From the NCBI GenBank assembly GCA_019828595.1, contig JAHQRK010000005.1, positions 1,364,001 to 1,428,000 of the forward strand: a DNA stretch of 64,000 bases, written 5' to 3'. The notes beneath the pieces were generated by a model, which saw only the letters and a list, made by a program, of their open reading frames with translations, ran no database searches and had not been told where the DNA came from. This DNA comes from Aphanomyces cochlioides (taxonomy: Eukaryota > Oomycota > Saprolegniomycetes > Saprolegniales > Verrucalvaceae). Made by a program: the position numbers and the translations under genes. Numbering within the stretch: the stretch's first letter is position 1; every line of letters starts with the position of its first letter. This document shows positions 1 through 10,942 of the stretch, piece by piece.

Positions 1-1742
1 ATGGCTACAGTGCACATCTCGCCACCAATCCCACATATCCCAACTATGGCCATGGCCAAGGCTGGCTATTCCGTCGAGTTTTCAAAGTACTGTCGTTGAG
101 AGTCGCTCTTTGATCCAAAATACTTGAGGTGAGAGGCCGTGTCTGCCCTCAGAGCCGAATCTGACTGATATTACGCTAGAACTCACCGAGCTGTCGGCAC
201 CAAAGCACTCAGGTCGAGTGCTTTGTCTTTCAAGTCTCACTTGACGGAGATGTTTTCCACATTGCTGTCCGAGCCATGTTTTCAGCAGCGTCTGTTGGAC
301 GTCCATCATTGCGCGAGTTCACGGACCGATGTCGATGCTCCGAGATGTTGTCACGTACCTTTGCTTCGATGCGTGCTACGAACCAGCACTCACCGTCGGC
401 GCCACGATTGACGAAGATGACGCGCTAAAGAACGTTCGCCGACACACTCATCAAAATGGCGAATGGATTGCTAGCCATTATGAAGTGGTTGATGAGGTAT
501 CAGAACTCTCACATAGACTGCTCCACGAACTACGTCGTAGAACTCAATGTCTCGAGTGTGCGAATTCAGTCCCAATGCACAATCTACTCTTGGATGGCAT
601 TACCGCTGGATCGGCGGAGGATGCTCTAGCGACGATCCTTTACTTCATCACAACATTTCCCTGCTCAGTGATCGGTCCTCTCGATGAAATGCTGCGCACG
701 ACGCTGAATCCTCCCATGTCAAAGCCCATCCTGCCCGAGATTCTCATCCATGCCATTTCATCGTCCGAGAGATTTCGCGACTGGACACAAACTCTGCAAG
801 CCATTGGAGTGGCATTGTCCCTCAGCACTCAACTTCTGCCGTACGCGCACTCTTTTTGCTCTGCTCATCGTTCCTCGCTGCTCAACAAAACTGAGCTCGA
901 ACGAAGCTACGTCACGTTTGTCCAACACCTTTTCAATAGCCTCGCAAGAGATGTCGCCCCATTCAACATGACGCCTTGCTCTTTGGCCGACGAAAATCCT
1001 CACCCTTTGCGCTGTTTAGCATGCTGAGCATCCAGACGAAGCTGCTTCCTGCCTCGAGAAGTGTCGGACCTTTCACCTGAACTTGGCATTCGAAACATTT
1101 GTCGCCCAAATGTGTGAAATCTACGTGGTTCTCAATCATTTGAGCGCATTCGACTCACGTTTGACTGAATAGACATTCGAGGAGCCACCTCAAGTCGAGC
1201 CAACTGCATCCCATCGACCTCTCGACGGCCGCTGGCGCTTCCAAAGTTGCTCGTTGAATCACTTTACAACGAAGTTAAGCTCCTCGATCCTATCCCCTCT
1301 CCGAGCATGCTGCATGGGCCTGACATTCAAAATTGTTTAGAGCTCAAGCTCGCCCATGCTCCTGAACTGGTCGGAAAATACTTTTGACGGCTTGCCGCAT
1401 GTCCTTCGTGTCTTTCCCACTGGTGAGTCGACCATGCCGTATTACGTCGGGCTCCTCCACGGCGACTATGTGGCTCAAGCGCAGGGCAACAATGCGGTGG
1501 CCGTGACACTCTTCAGCTGGCCAACTTCCCCACTATGTTGGCTCTGCGACGCTATTCGTATTGTCATCGCGCGGGTCAGCGCTCAAGTCTTGACCGTCGA
1601 TGTTGAAGTCACGGTGGCCACTGAAATCTCCCGCGGAGTGGACGACTATTTGTGCCTGTACAAGAGCTTGGCTCTGTTCGATCACTCGAATGCACAGCCC
1701 ATGGTCTCATTTCACCTCGGTAGACTTGAAAAGCGACCATGA
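1..1742 (+). pseudogene. FYVE-like Cys-rich family, copy A (degenerate)
   Basis: Reading from base 1 the frame gives an N-terminus ending in VEFSKYCR, then an in-frame TGA (97-99) where copy C has Cys and copy B has Cys two residues on, then SLFDPKYLR. Spliced exons restore RTHRAVGTKALR and CFPHCCPSHV as in copies B and C. The middle block (about 420-500) and the helical block (about 600-1020) align with B and C, but the exon with the second Cys cluster (CxxC...CxC in B and C) is missing. A further in-frame TAG lies at 1338-1340, where B and C have their last intron. The C-terminal domain (about 1356-1742, motif LLHGDY) is still recognisable. No function is known for the family. The pseudogene call rests on two stops plus a lost exon. 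Upstream sequence lies outside the window, so the true start is unknown. Confidence 0.75.
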
Positions 1743-2604
1743 ACATGAGGCGAGTTGGATCGATGCGCTTTGTCACGTGAGCGGAGCGTGTGAAAGACGC
1801 GAAATAGATGCGACCACGTCGTTGGACTCATGGCATCCTGATTGTCCATCCTCGAGGCTTACTGGATGTCATTACCAATAAGCATGACCACACGTTGGTT
1901 AAAATAGAACGATGCGCTGTCAAACTTGGTGAGAACGAGGTCGTCGCCTTGGCACACATCGTTTGGACAAGGCCAGTCCAGAGTCTTCCATATCACAACA
2001 TAGGCGGGACAAGCTGCATCTCCATGAAGACCGACCACGACGAACAGCAGATGGTCGACAATTCATTCCCAACGATTACGATCGGCGCCGAGCTGGGATC
2101 GCTCGGAAGTGGATGTGGCGCCCACGGAGCATTCTCCAAGCAAAGCAGAGCGACAGTTCTCTTGTTTAGTCCAGCCATCGTGGACGCCCATGTTCTTGGG
2201 ATGGCAACTTGTCAACGAGCTAGACCAGGACTCTTGATAAAGGCGGCCATTACTCCTCCTCGTCGAGACTACAGTGGAGCAGTTCATGACGGATTACAGT
2301 GCGTCGCTATGCCCAATCAAAGGACCGGCCTTTATGCTCGCTGTCAAGGCACACATGCATTGCTGGTCTCCAGTGAGAGTTGCCCCGTGGCATAGTAATG
2401 CCGCCCGTGCCACGACTGTGGTCTTTGCTCGATCGAGTGTCAGGTGGATGATCGATACGAAGGAACCAGTCAAGCTACCAACAACGTGTAATTTTAGATC
2501 GACCGTGATGGCTGGCGGCATCTTGTGCCCACAGTTACCAATGTGGATGGCCATGCGGTTGACACTCGTTATTCTCATCCGCGAATCTTCCTCCGACAAG
2601 GACA
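1743..2604 (-). other. intergenic spacer with a possible minus-strand relic of the same family
   Basis: This spacer separates copies A and B. On the minus strand, a stop-interrupted frame around 2075-1900 contains VVVGLHGD followed by a W-P pair. It loosely matches the FDGLIHGDY...SWPASP block of the family C-terminal domain. Another minus frame at 2629-2294 contains RMAIHIG and AITVDL, resembling HAIHIHI and ALAVDV of copy B. The resemblance is weak and could be a remnant of a very diverged, inverted family member or chance. No intact gene is supported here. Confidence 0.25.
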
Positions 2605-4755
2605 ATGGTCGACGCAAAGAAGCAGCCATGGTCCGTCGAGTTTACCAAGCGTTGTCCATGTCAATCGCTCTTTGAGCCCAAATATCTCCGGTGTGTAGTC
2701 CTCCCTCTCATGGTTCCTCTGACGAACTGTGTCGTTGTTGCAGCACCCATCGCGCTGGTGGGACCAAAGTGCTTCGGTAAGAAAACCGCAGTAAATTTTG
2801 ATCTCATGGAGAGCTAGATGCTTTCCACACTGCTGTCCCAGTCATGTGTACAGTAGCGTCTGTGGCTCGTCCGTCGTTGTTCGTGTCCAAGGCCCGCTCT
2901 CGTCGATCCGTGACGTCGTGACATACCTTCGCTTTGATGCATGCTATGAAAATCCACTCGGTGTGGGCGACACCATTGAGGAAAACAGTGTGCTGAGCAA
3001 TCTTCGTCGTCAAACGCATGTCGTTGGAGAATGGATTGCCAGCCATTATGAAGTCGTCGACGAGGTGACAACGTCGGCCCTCTCGCTCTTGTGACTCTGA
3101 CGAATGGACAGAACGTGCCGTCACGAGTTTGCGAGTTCAGCCCCAAGACGCAATCAACTCTTGGCTGGCACTATCGTTGGGTCGGTGGATCCGCTCGTCA
3201 GCAGCGCCGCGCGGTGCATTATCTTCGAGTACGAACCGACCGCAGATTGTTGTTCACGGTGATCTCCATAGGCATATGTGTTTGCAAGGGAGCCGCCCCG
3301 ATTGCGCGTCCTTGCGGTCGTCGAGTCAACACCATTCATTGTCATGTCGTACCGACGAGCGTGCAAATCCTGTCAGCGGCAATCCCCAGAAGACGAGCGA
3401 TCGGGACTCATATGCCAATGCGAAGGCATCTACAAGCTCGCAGGCAGCTCTCCCATCAGGCATTTTCAACAGACCCAGCTCTATCCAACCACTGAGCCAG
3501 CGATGGTCCAATTCCCCATGGAGATGAACGTGCCAGGTTGCGAAGATCGTTTGGAAGACGCATTGGCCACGATCCACTACTTCATTTCGACCTTTCCAGT
3601 CTCCGTCCTTGCGCCGTACTTGGAGCCACTCGACACAGTCCTACGCTCCACCGTGCATCCGCCCATGGTGCATCCGATCCTGCATCAAATTCAAGCGCAC
3701 ACTGGCGCTCCATCCGAGCGACTTGCAGGATGGTCGCAAACTCTCGTGGCGCTTGGCGTTGTCTTGGGCTTCAGCACTGAAATCTCGCCATTTCTGCATG
3801 CTTTCAGCGCCGCCCATGCGTTATCCCTACTGAGCAAACCTGAACTCGAACGAAGCTATGCCATGTTTGTCCACCATCTCTACAGCAATCTCGCGCGAGC
3901 CCTCATGCCGCTCAACATAACTCCTCATGCTTTATCCGACGAGATCCTCACACTGTGCGCTGTCTTGCACGCAGAACATCCCGCTGCTGCGTCGATATGT
4001 CTTGAGAAGTGTCGAGCATTTCGCCCAGCCGTCGCGTTTGAAACTTTTGTCGCCCAGATGCGTGAGATCTACATGGTTTGCTTTTTCTCTCGCTCTGTCT
4101 TGACTTGACTTTGATCGTAGTCCTTCAATGCCCCGCCGCAAGCTCAACCATCCAACCGACCGCTAGATGGCCGCTGGCGCTTCCGATCGGTGTCAATCAT
4201 GTTCATGTCACCTCAATTGAGCCCATCCATCTTGTCGCTCATGCAAGCGTGCTACATGGGTCTCACGTTTCAAATCATCCAGACGTCGACTGGTTTATTC
4301 GTACGGGCGCGGTCTTGACGATGTGAACGCTCACAACTTTGTAGATGCGATCGCACCACTGCCTCACAGACAAGATTTGGGCTGAATTCCAACTTGATGG
4401 CACACCGCAAGTCCACCGAGTCTTTCCAAACGGCGAGTCGTCCATGGCCTGCTTTGACGGGCTCATTCATGGCGACTATCTTGGTGAAATTGTGAGCAGT
4501 AGTGCCGTGGCATTGACGCTCTTCAGCTGGCCTGCTTCGCCCGTGTCTCGACTCTGCCACGCGATCCACATCCACATTGCTCGAGTGGGCGATGGAGCCT
4601 TGGCCGTTGATGTACGCGTTGTGGCATCTCCTGAAAAAGCACCGATCGCCGACTACTGGTGCATGACAGTTCATCAGCGAGTCGCCACGTACGATCGATC
4701 CAGCGAGTGCCCCGTTGTTGCCTTTCGCCTTGATTATGAAATACAAACCATATAA
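2605..4755 (+). CDS. FYVE-like Cys-rich family, copy B (multi-exon, apparently intact)
   Basis: Start ATG 2605 gives MVDAKKQPWSVEFTKRCPC. Comparison with copy C shows seven exons joined by short GT-AG introns: near 2691-2750, 2777-2817, 3067-3111, about 3229-3288, 4075-4119 and about 4287-4344. The spliced protein has an N-terminal Cys-rich segment (CPCQSLF, YLRTHRAGGTKVLR, CFPHCC) that recalls a degenerate FYVE finger. Next comes a conserved middle block (VTYLRFDACYENP...GEWIASHYEVVDE), a second Cys cluster (RACKSCQRQ...CQCEGIY), a helical block (DALATIHYFISTFPVSVL) and a C-terminal domain (FDGLIHGDY, LFSWPASP, HAIHIHI). I do not recognise the family as a whole. The FYVE resemblance is inference, because the canonical RRHHCRxCG ligands are not complete. 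Copies A (pseudogene) and C (31.9-34.0 kb) show that it is a duplicated family. Confidence 0.75.
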
Positions 4756-4838
4756 TAATCATATTGGCATGCCGTCTTCGCAATACATGGACAATTCCGC
4801 CAGGTATCAGGTCTGTCGACCCGGCAGCCACCATTGTT

Positions 4839-5545
4839 CTAGTTCGTCACCTCGGCACGAGTCCAAAGACGACACTTGACCGATCTGAATCGAATGTTCG
4901 TTTGATTTCCTGTCGAAGGCTCCATCGCAAGAAACTGCACGTCAATCGTGATGCTGTCTGAGTTGGTCGTCGCGCTGACGACGACGTCTCGATGCCTCTG
5001 CATGTAGTTACATACACTGTAGCTCTTGAAAAGCCCATCAATATAAGCTGAGGGGGTTCGGCTTTGTCGTTCTTCCACGTCGTTGCATCACGAATGTGTT
5101 TGGTTGCTTCGATTGCTTGGGAAGCGTTGTCTTGCGCTGTATGGCCCTTTTTTGCTTCGTCGTGGTCGTCGTCCAATGCAACCAAGTCATCTACGATTGC
5201 CATAATCTCTGTCTGCTCTTGCTCAACGCCCGCGAGGTCTTTGAAAAGTCTTTATGTTCCTGTAGCACCAGTGCAAACTTTGCCTTTTTTGCCGTCAATC
5301 GAGGTCACGTTCAACTTCTCAGTGCCCTGCAGTCGCAACGCCGACTCGACCCACATGGTTATTTCATGCCAATCGGTAAGAAATAGCCGATCCATCTTTG
5401 CTTGCACGAGCACGGCGACGTCTTCTGCTGTAACCATCTCTCGGCCAAGTTCTCTCCGCTTGCAGCCTCCATCACAGATTTGACTATGCCCCAAATTATC
5501 CGAACCAATATTGTCAATTTCAGTCAAATTTGTATTTTCGACCAA
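4839..5545 (-). pseudogene. unknown minus-strand coding remnant downstream of copy B
   Basis: One minus-strand frame runs from about 5545 to 4847 with a single in-frame TAA at 5252-5254. It reads through acidic, helical sequence (VTAEDVAVLVQAKMDRLF, then MAIVDDLVALDDDHDEAKK). Near 5080 the best coding appearance passes to another frame (SITIDVQFLAMEPSTGNQTN), which suggests a frameshift or a missed intron. I recognise no domain. It lies tail-to-tail with copy B. It could be a small decayed host gene or part of an older repeat. Only its existence as a long, mostly open frame is seen directly. Confidence 0.3.
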
Positions 5546-5601
5546 AAATCAAATACATCTGCTGCATCTATGATAAAAACATGATCTTTTTGTATCAGAG
5601 T

Positions 5602-5722
5602 GTGATAGGAAATCTATCACAGTTGCCGGAAAAACATTTTCAAAACAAGTTTTTGACTTGATTTCAGTATTCAGATCTGAAATGTGCAAAATTCTGAGCA
5701 ACTGTGATAGAGATTCTATCAC
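5602..5722. repeat. small inverted-repeat element (GTGATAG type)
   Basis: About 25-bp terminal inverted repeats begin GTGATAG and contain CTATCACAGTTGC, at 5602-5626 and 5698-5722. The ends are themselves partly palindromic. The same motif recurs at 6754-6809, where TGCAGTCATTATA forms a perfect hairpin with its complement. This is a tiny non-coding MITE-like repeat with no protein. Confidence 0.6.
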
Positions 5723-5755
5723 GGTTTTTCAACAAACAAATATTAGCTTCATTTA

Positions 5756-6082
5756 CAGTCCGCGAGACCATCTAGGGACTGTCTGGAAATGTTAAAAATT
5801 GTCACAGTATTCCGGATAATTTTCAATACTAAATTCAATATACACTGTCTAGTGTCATGTGTACTACTATACCTTTCTACAAATTATAATGTTATAAGGT
5901 GATTTTTCGGCGAATTTTGAATTGTTTTGTTGGATATCTCGTCACATGTTCAATTTTGTATCAATTTGATTGCAGAATCGAATTCTCCATAGAAAAATAC
6001 ATAGATCCACAACTTTTCTTGTCCATTGGAATGGTGGATTGCTCAAAATATGGAGACAGTCCCTCGATGGTCTCGCGGACTG
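5756..6082. mobile_element. PIF/Harbinger-type MITE, 327 bp
   Basis: The two ends match over 25 of 26 positions as inverted repeats starting CAGTCCGCGAGACCATC. The element is flanked on both sides by TTA (5753-5755 and 6083-6085), the three-base TWA target duplication characteristic of PIF/Harbinger transposition. The interior is AT-rich and has no credible coding sequence. Its ends differ from those of the autonomous Harbinger element at 44.7-47.8 kb, so it belongs to another Harbinger lineage. Confidence 0.8.
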
Positions 6083-6085
6083 TTA

Positions 6086-6754
6086 GTCGCCAGCATGAAG
6101 TCTATCCAAGAAACAAAGATGCTCTGAATAAATTTAACGTCTAGCACGGATATAAGCTAGGCTAGCTGCAGCAGAACACGACACTTGTTGACTTTTTATG
6201 CGCTAACTCGCCTGATTGTACTGTTAGCATATGCAAATGTCGAGCACAAAACACAAAGCATTGTGGATATCTTGAAAACTATACGAATAGTCAATTAAGG
6301 CAAAAACAACTGTAGGAGTCATAAATAATGATGACGGATGTGATCTCCACATCTTCGCCCAACTTCATAACCCTATAAACTTTTGACGTTGCCAAAGTCT
6401 AAAAGAAATCTCGCATCCCCCTCTACATGTTGAACAGTAGGTAGTAGAGCAATAATCTATTGAATCAGCACCACGCACAATAAACACCCTCTACAAGGTA
6501 CATGACTCATTCACTTAGATTGCAGCACATGAGTTCGATGTGTCAATATTTCTTTTGTATAGCCGGAGTGAGAAACGGCACAGAGAACGAGAGACAGAAA
6601 AGGAAAACTTTCGATTACAGTTAGTATGAAGGAGGACTAGGCAGGATAGTACTGCTGGTATGTGCTTCTGGAAAATCTTCATGAGGTTCATGCTGTGTTT
6701 TCGTCAAGTCAATCTATTATATTAACTTCCAATCATATTGCGTCATTCGGTGTG
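6086..6754. other. AT-rich non-coding stretch
   Basis: Nothing gene-like is visible here. The sequence is AT-rich, with only short reading frames and no motif I recognise. It lies between the Harbinger-type MITE and the large palindrome. Confidence 0.5.
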
Positions 6755-8476
6755 ATAGGAATCATATCACAGTTGCAGTCATTATATTATAATGACTGCA
6801 ACTGTGATGCTGGAACTGTATTGTCTTCAGAATTTACTGTGTGGATTGCACTGGCATTTCTATTTTGTCCAATCCATATTTATAGTAGTTTCAATTGGCT
6901 ATATATATGGAGGCGTACATCAATGTTGTGCGAGTTGTCAGAGCTCCCTCATCTCACGCTCATGCTTGTCGAGCTACAACGAATTCTTGCACGTCTGTGC
7001 TAGCAATAATGATGACACCTGACCAAATAAATTACGATGAATTTACTCCTATTTCTCTGAGTTTACTGTTAACCAACAACGGAGCGATTACAGCATTCTG
7101 AGAGGATGGACGAAGGGCGATAAAGCTATGCCATCACATACGGCCTCGTGATACTCCGAAGTGTTTAAAATCCCGTAAGATCATAAATCACACATTTAAG
7201 GAGACAAGATGATTGTTGTTTCCTTTGTATCAGTCTTTTATTCGAGATTGCGTTGCCAAACTAATACAAGTTACATGACCAGCACCAACTCTTCTACATG
7301 TATTGTGTCAATTAAAATGCTTAAAGATATTGTAGACATCTTTCTATATGGCTAGCAATCAGCGTGTTGAGTTGTAGACTACATATCGTCCCTCGACATG
7401 CAACGAGTTTACATGTGTGTGTTTTTTCATTCAACCTGTTATGCAGTTGAACGTGAGTTTCGAATGATGTGAGAACTAATTTAAGTGTACTGCGATTCTA
7501 GCCTGCCTCTGTCACACTGAACACTGTTTCTTAGCTATGAGTGCCTGGTAAGGGAGTTTAGATTAGCTTTCAACTACGTTTTCCTTAGCGCTGAGATAAA
7601 TCATTGGGCGGGTTTCTCTATTTTATTAGCATTTGATTGGACAATGAATCCACAGTGCAAACTGCTCTGTGATATCCATTGAGAGGTAAATTCAAATCGT
7701 ACAATACAAATTGCAAGTATAAATACAGAGAAAAATATCACTTTATTGGAAAAAACAGTGATCTTTGCACTGTAACCCCCTTAATTTCAATATGTCGAGC
7801 ACTGTAAAAGTTGATGAATGTATTTTATACAGTGCTCGACTGTAAAAGTTGATGAATGTATTTTATACAGTGCTCGACATATTGAAATTAAGGGGGTTAC
7901 AGTGCAAAGATCACTGTTTTTTCCAATAAAGTGATATTTTTCTCTGTATTTATACTTGCAATTTGTATTGTACGATTTGAATTTACCTCTCAATGGATAT
8001 CACAGAGCAGTTTGCACTGTGGATTCATTGTCCAATCAAATGCTAATAAAATAGAGAAACCCGCCCAATGATTTATCTCAGCGCTAAGGAAAACGTAGTT
8101 GAAAGCTAATCTAAACTCCCTTACCAGGCACTCATAGCTAAGAAACAGTGTTCAGTGTGACAGAGGCAGGCTAGAATCGCAGTACACTTAAATTAGTTCT
8201 CACATCATTCGAAACTCACGTTCAACTGCATAACAGGTTGAATGAAAAAACACACACATGTAAACTCGTTGCATGTCGAGGGACGATATGTAGTCTACAA
8301 CTCAACACGCTGATTGCTAGCCATATAGAAAGATGTCTACAATATCTTTAAGCATTTTAATTGACACAATACATGTAGAAGAGTTGGTGCTGGTCATGTA
8401 ACTTGTATTAGTTTGGCAACGCAATCTCGAATAAAAGACTGATACAAAGGAAACAACAATCATCTTGTCTCCTTAA

Positions 8477-8784
8477 GGCCGTGTTCGACTTGGCAAAGAA
8501 TCATGATTCAAGTTGATTCTGAACAAATTTTATCCAATAGAAAACGACCACAAACCATTTGTGAATTAGCGAAATTTCCTTTCGTTCCTCAAGGAGCACT
8601 GGGATAATCCAATTTGGTGGGATAATCATGATTTTTAGAATCTACCTCAACCATGTTGAATGAGGTAGATTCATAAGAGTGAATGTGGATTCTCATGAAT
8701 GTTGTTAATCCCGTGAAAGACCCAAATAGGTTTTGCATATGGGAGAATCAAGATGCGATCATGATTTTCAAACCGAACACGGCC
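8477..8784. mobile_element. MITE with GGCCGTGTTCG termini, TAA target duplication
   Basis: Terminal inverted repeats GGCCGTGTTCG at the left and its complement (with one difference) at the right bound a 308-bp non-coding element. TAA is present on both sides (8474-8476 and 8785-8787). The other palindrome arm (near 7195) carries the uninterrupted site CATTTAAGGAG, so insertion and duplication of TAA can be read directly. A three-base TWA duplication points to Harbinger-type mobilisation. A second, inverted and more diverged copy lies at 28561-28854. Confidence 0.85.
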
Positions 8785-9080
8785 TAAATGTGTGATTTAT
8801 GATCTTACGGGATTTTAAACACTTCGGAGTATCACGAGGCCGTATGTGATGGCATAGCTTTATCGCCCTTCGTCCATCCTCTCAGAATGCTGTAATCGCT
8901 CCGTTGTTGGTTAACAGTAAACTCAGAGAAATAGGAGTAAATTCATCGTAATTTATTTGGTCAGGTGTCATCATTATTGCTAGCACAGACGTGCAAGAAT
9001 TCGTTGTAGCTCGACAAGCATGAGCGTGAGATGAGGGAGCTCTGACAACTCGCACAACATTGATGTACGCCTCCATATAT

Positions 9081-9312
9081 TGTCTTTTTCGTCCAAATTT
9101 ACAGTTTTGATCAAAATCGACGAAATTTGTGTGATCAATCTGGCAATAGTGAATTCAAGTATAATCGGAAGGTACATGAATTAATGTGTGTGTTGGTGTG
9201 TTTTGTGTGTGTTTAAACAAATTCTGGACGCTGATTGGCTGGTTCGATTTGGTGATTGATTGAAAGTTTGATCGATTTCTGCCAGGTTTGGAAATTTTGA
9301 GTCAATTAGACA
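9081..9312. mobile_element. 232-bp insertion in the right palindrome arm
   Basis: The left arm of the palindrome (near 6903-6912) reads continuously through a run of TA repeats where the right arm carries this extra block. The block starts TGTCT and ends AGACA, and ATAT is repeated at its borders. It is AT-rich and non-coding. The low-complexity target prevents an exact definition of the target duplication, so the class of element stays open. Confidence 0.55.
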
Positions 9313-9411
9313 ATATATAGCCAATTGAAACTACTATAAATTTGGATTGGACAAAATAGATATGCCAGTGCAATCATTCTGAAGACAATACATTTCCAGC
9401 CCATCTCACTA

Positions 9412-9866
9412 CCGTATTTCCTGAAAGGTTGTCACCACTATTTTTTCCCATTGAGTTGTCACCACTGATATAATTATTTAAGTGATTCTTACAAATTTAT
9501 AGTATACATTTATAATACATTCTGATGAAATTTTTCGGAGCTCTCCTTGAGTTGTCACCAGTCAGATCTTATTGGAAGAAATGCAATGGTTCAATTAGAT
9601 ACCAGGGCCATAAGTTTGTCGTGTTCATGCGCTGCAATTGGCAAAACTGGACCCAAATGAGCGTTGAAGGTTTTCATTCTCCCAAACTGGAGTCAGCCAC
9701 TCGTAAAGTCGACATACGACTGCGAGGTGTTCTTGATAATAATATGATTGGTAGATAAGTCTAATTTTTACCCAATCAAATGTACCTCATTTTGATATCT
9801 GATTTCCTTTGGACTTGTCACCATTTTCGAAAATCATTCGTGGTGACAACCTTACGGGAAATACGG
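9412..9866. mobile_element. TA-flanked MITE (CCGTATTTCC termini), 455 bp
   Basis: The ends form an inverted repeat of about 28 bp beginning CCGTATTTCC and containing AAGGTTGTCACCA. The dinucleotide TA lies immediately outside each end (9410-9411 and 9867-9868), as expected for Tc1/mariner-like insertion. The motif TTGTCACCA also recurs internally. A 77-codon frame at 9525-9758 has no recognisable domain. This is most likely a non-autonomous element. Confidence 0.75.
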
Positions 9867-9868
9867 TA

Positions 9869-10930
9869 TTTACAGCTGTTAGATCATCTCACAATATCTG
9901 GATGACGAAATATCACTTTTTCAGAGTTTGAATGGGAAGAGATGGTTTTTTGCTATTTGTCAACAAGTGCACTACTTCAGAAAGACAAACAAGGTCCAAG
10001 CAGTGATGTGCAGCGTTGTACGATAGACGTTGAGTTGGGATATCGACAGCAAGCGCAGGCTACAAACTAAATAATGTAGCGCCAATTCAATCAGCCAGAA
10101 AGTCACTTGCTTGTCTTTTTCAAGTTGGTGATCCACCGCGTCCATGTCTGAACACTCGTACTACAAGCACACGAAGATTAACGGTGATGAAAACGATGCG
10201 ACTGCTAAAGTTTAGACTGACATTGTGGTCTCTTTTGGAAATTGGGACATCAGAGGAATTTCATGAGGTTTGCAATGAACCAATGGATCGAGCCTATCAT
10301 ATTTATCGTCGTGATGACTTACCGCGCCCATTGAAGAATCGCATGTCCGCGCATGTGGAATCGAATACATGCATGGATGGAATGTTAAGATTTGGAGGAA
10401 GCTTTTTTGCCAAAACAAGAGCCCAATATGCTCCTTTTTGCCACAGTCATTTCCCATGCAATTTCTGAATATACATATGGTTGGAGTGGAGTTGGGATTG
10501 CCACTCTGCCCATTCGAGCCGAAAAAGGCAGACGCAATACACAATTGCAGGACAATGCATCAGTGCGTTCATACGAGAGTCATAAGAGGAAAGCTGTATG
10601 AACAAAAGAGATTAGTGAGAATGAAAACAAGAAGAATATAGCACAAGTAATGTACTAGTGCTACATTAACGAATGCATTTATTGATTATCAGACAAGAGA
10701 ATGACTCGGCCGTCGCGAATGTCGACAGGACCACAAAAGTCAGGTGTATAAATCTGACCTAAGCAAGCATGACACAACTGCAGGAGGTCGTTTTTGCTCA
10801 TGTGCAACGGGTCGCACCACTTCACGTGTGAAGGGACCCACAGCGGTCGGTGAATCCAGTCTGCAGAGGTTTCTTGCTGTGCTTCCGCAACGAGGTGTCG
10901 CGTGTACTACAAAAGGAAATTACTATCTAC
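9869..10930. other. unassigned region with no supported gene
   Basis: Several frames of 70-110 codons overlap on both strands around 10184-10640, but none shows a domain, consistent codon pattern or neighbour relation that I can defend. The stretch may be decayed repeat DNA. Confidence 0.4.
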
Positions 10931-10942
10931 ACTGTACTAGTT

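Larger units (their letters stand above)
6808..9403. repeat. 2.6-kb near-perfect palindrome (foldback element)
   Basis: The left arm (about 6808-7806) is the inverse complement of the right arm (about 7866-9403) almost base for base. The arms face each other across a 59-bp spacer (7807-7865) that holds a partial second copy of the repeated unit CTGTAAAAGTTGATGAATG. The right arm is longer only because two extra elements sit inside it (8477-8784 and 9081-9312). The left arm shows the corresponding empty sites. No convincing protein is encoded. The outer ends lie close to the small GTGATAG hairpin on the left and a TA-flanked MITE on the right. Confidence 0.85.

Noticed and set aside
5602..6082. 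Possible CRISPR-like or satellite array because of repeated GTGATAG motifs
   Set aside because: Only inverted pairs with no regular spacers are present, in a eukaryotic context. They are small inverted-repeat elements.
7787..7993. 68-codon minus-strand frame across the palindrome centre
   Set aside because: It is produced by the tandem unit in the spacer of the palindrome and would be identical on both strands.
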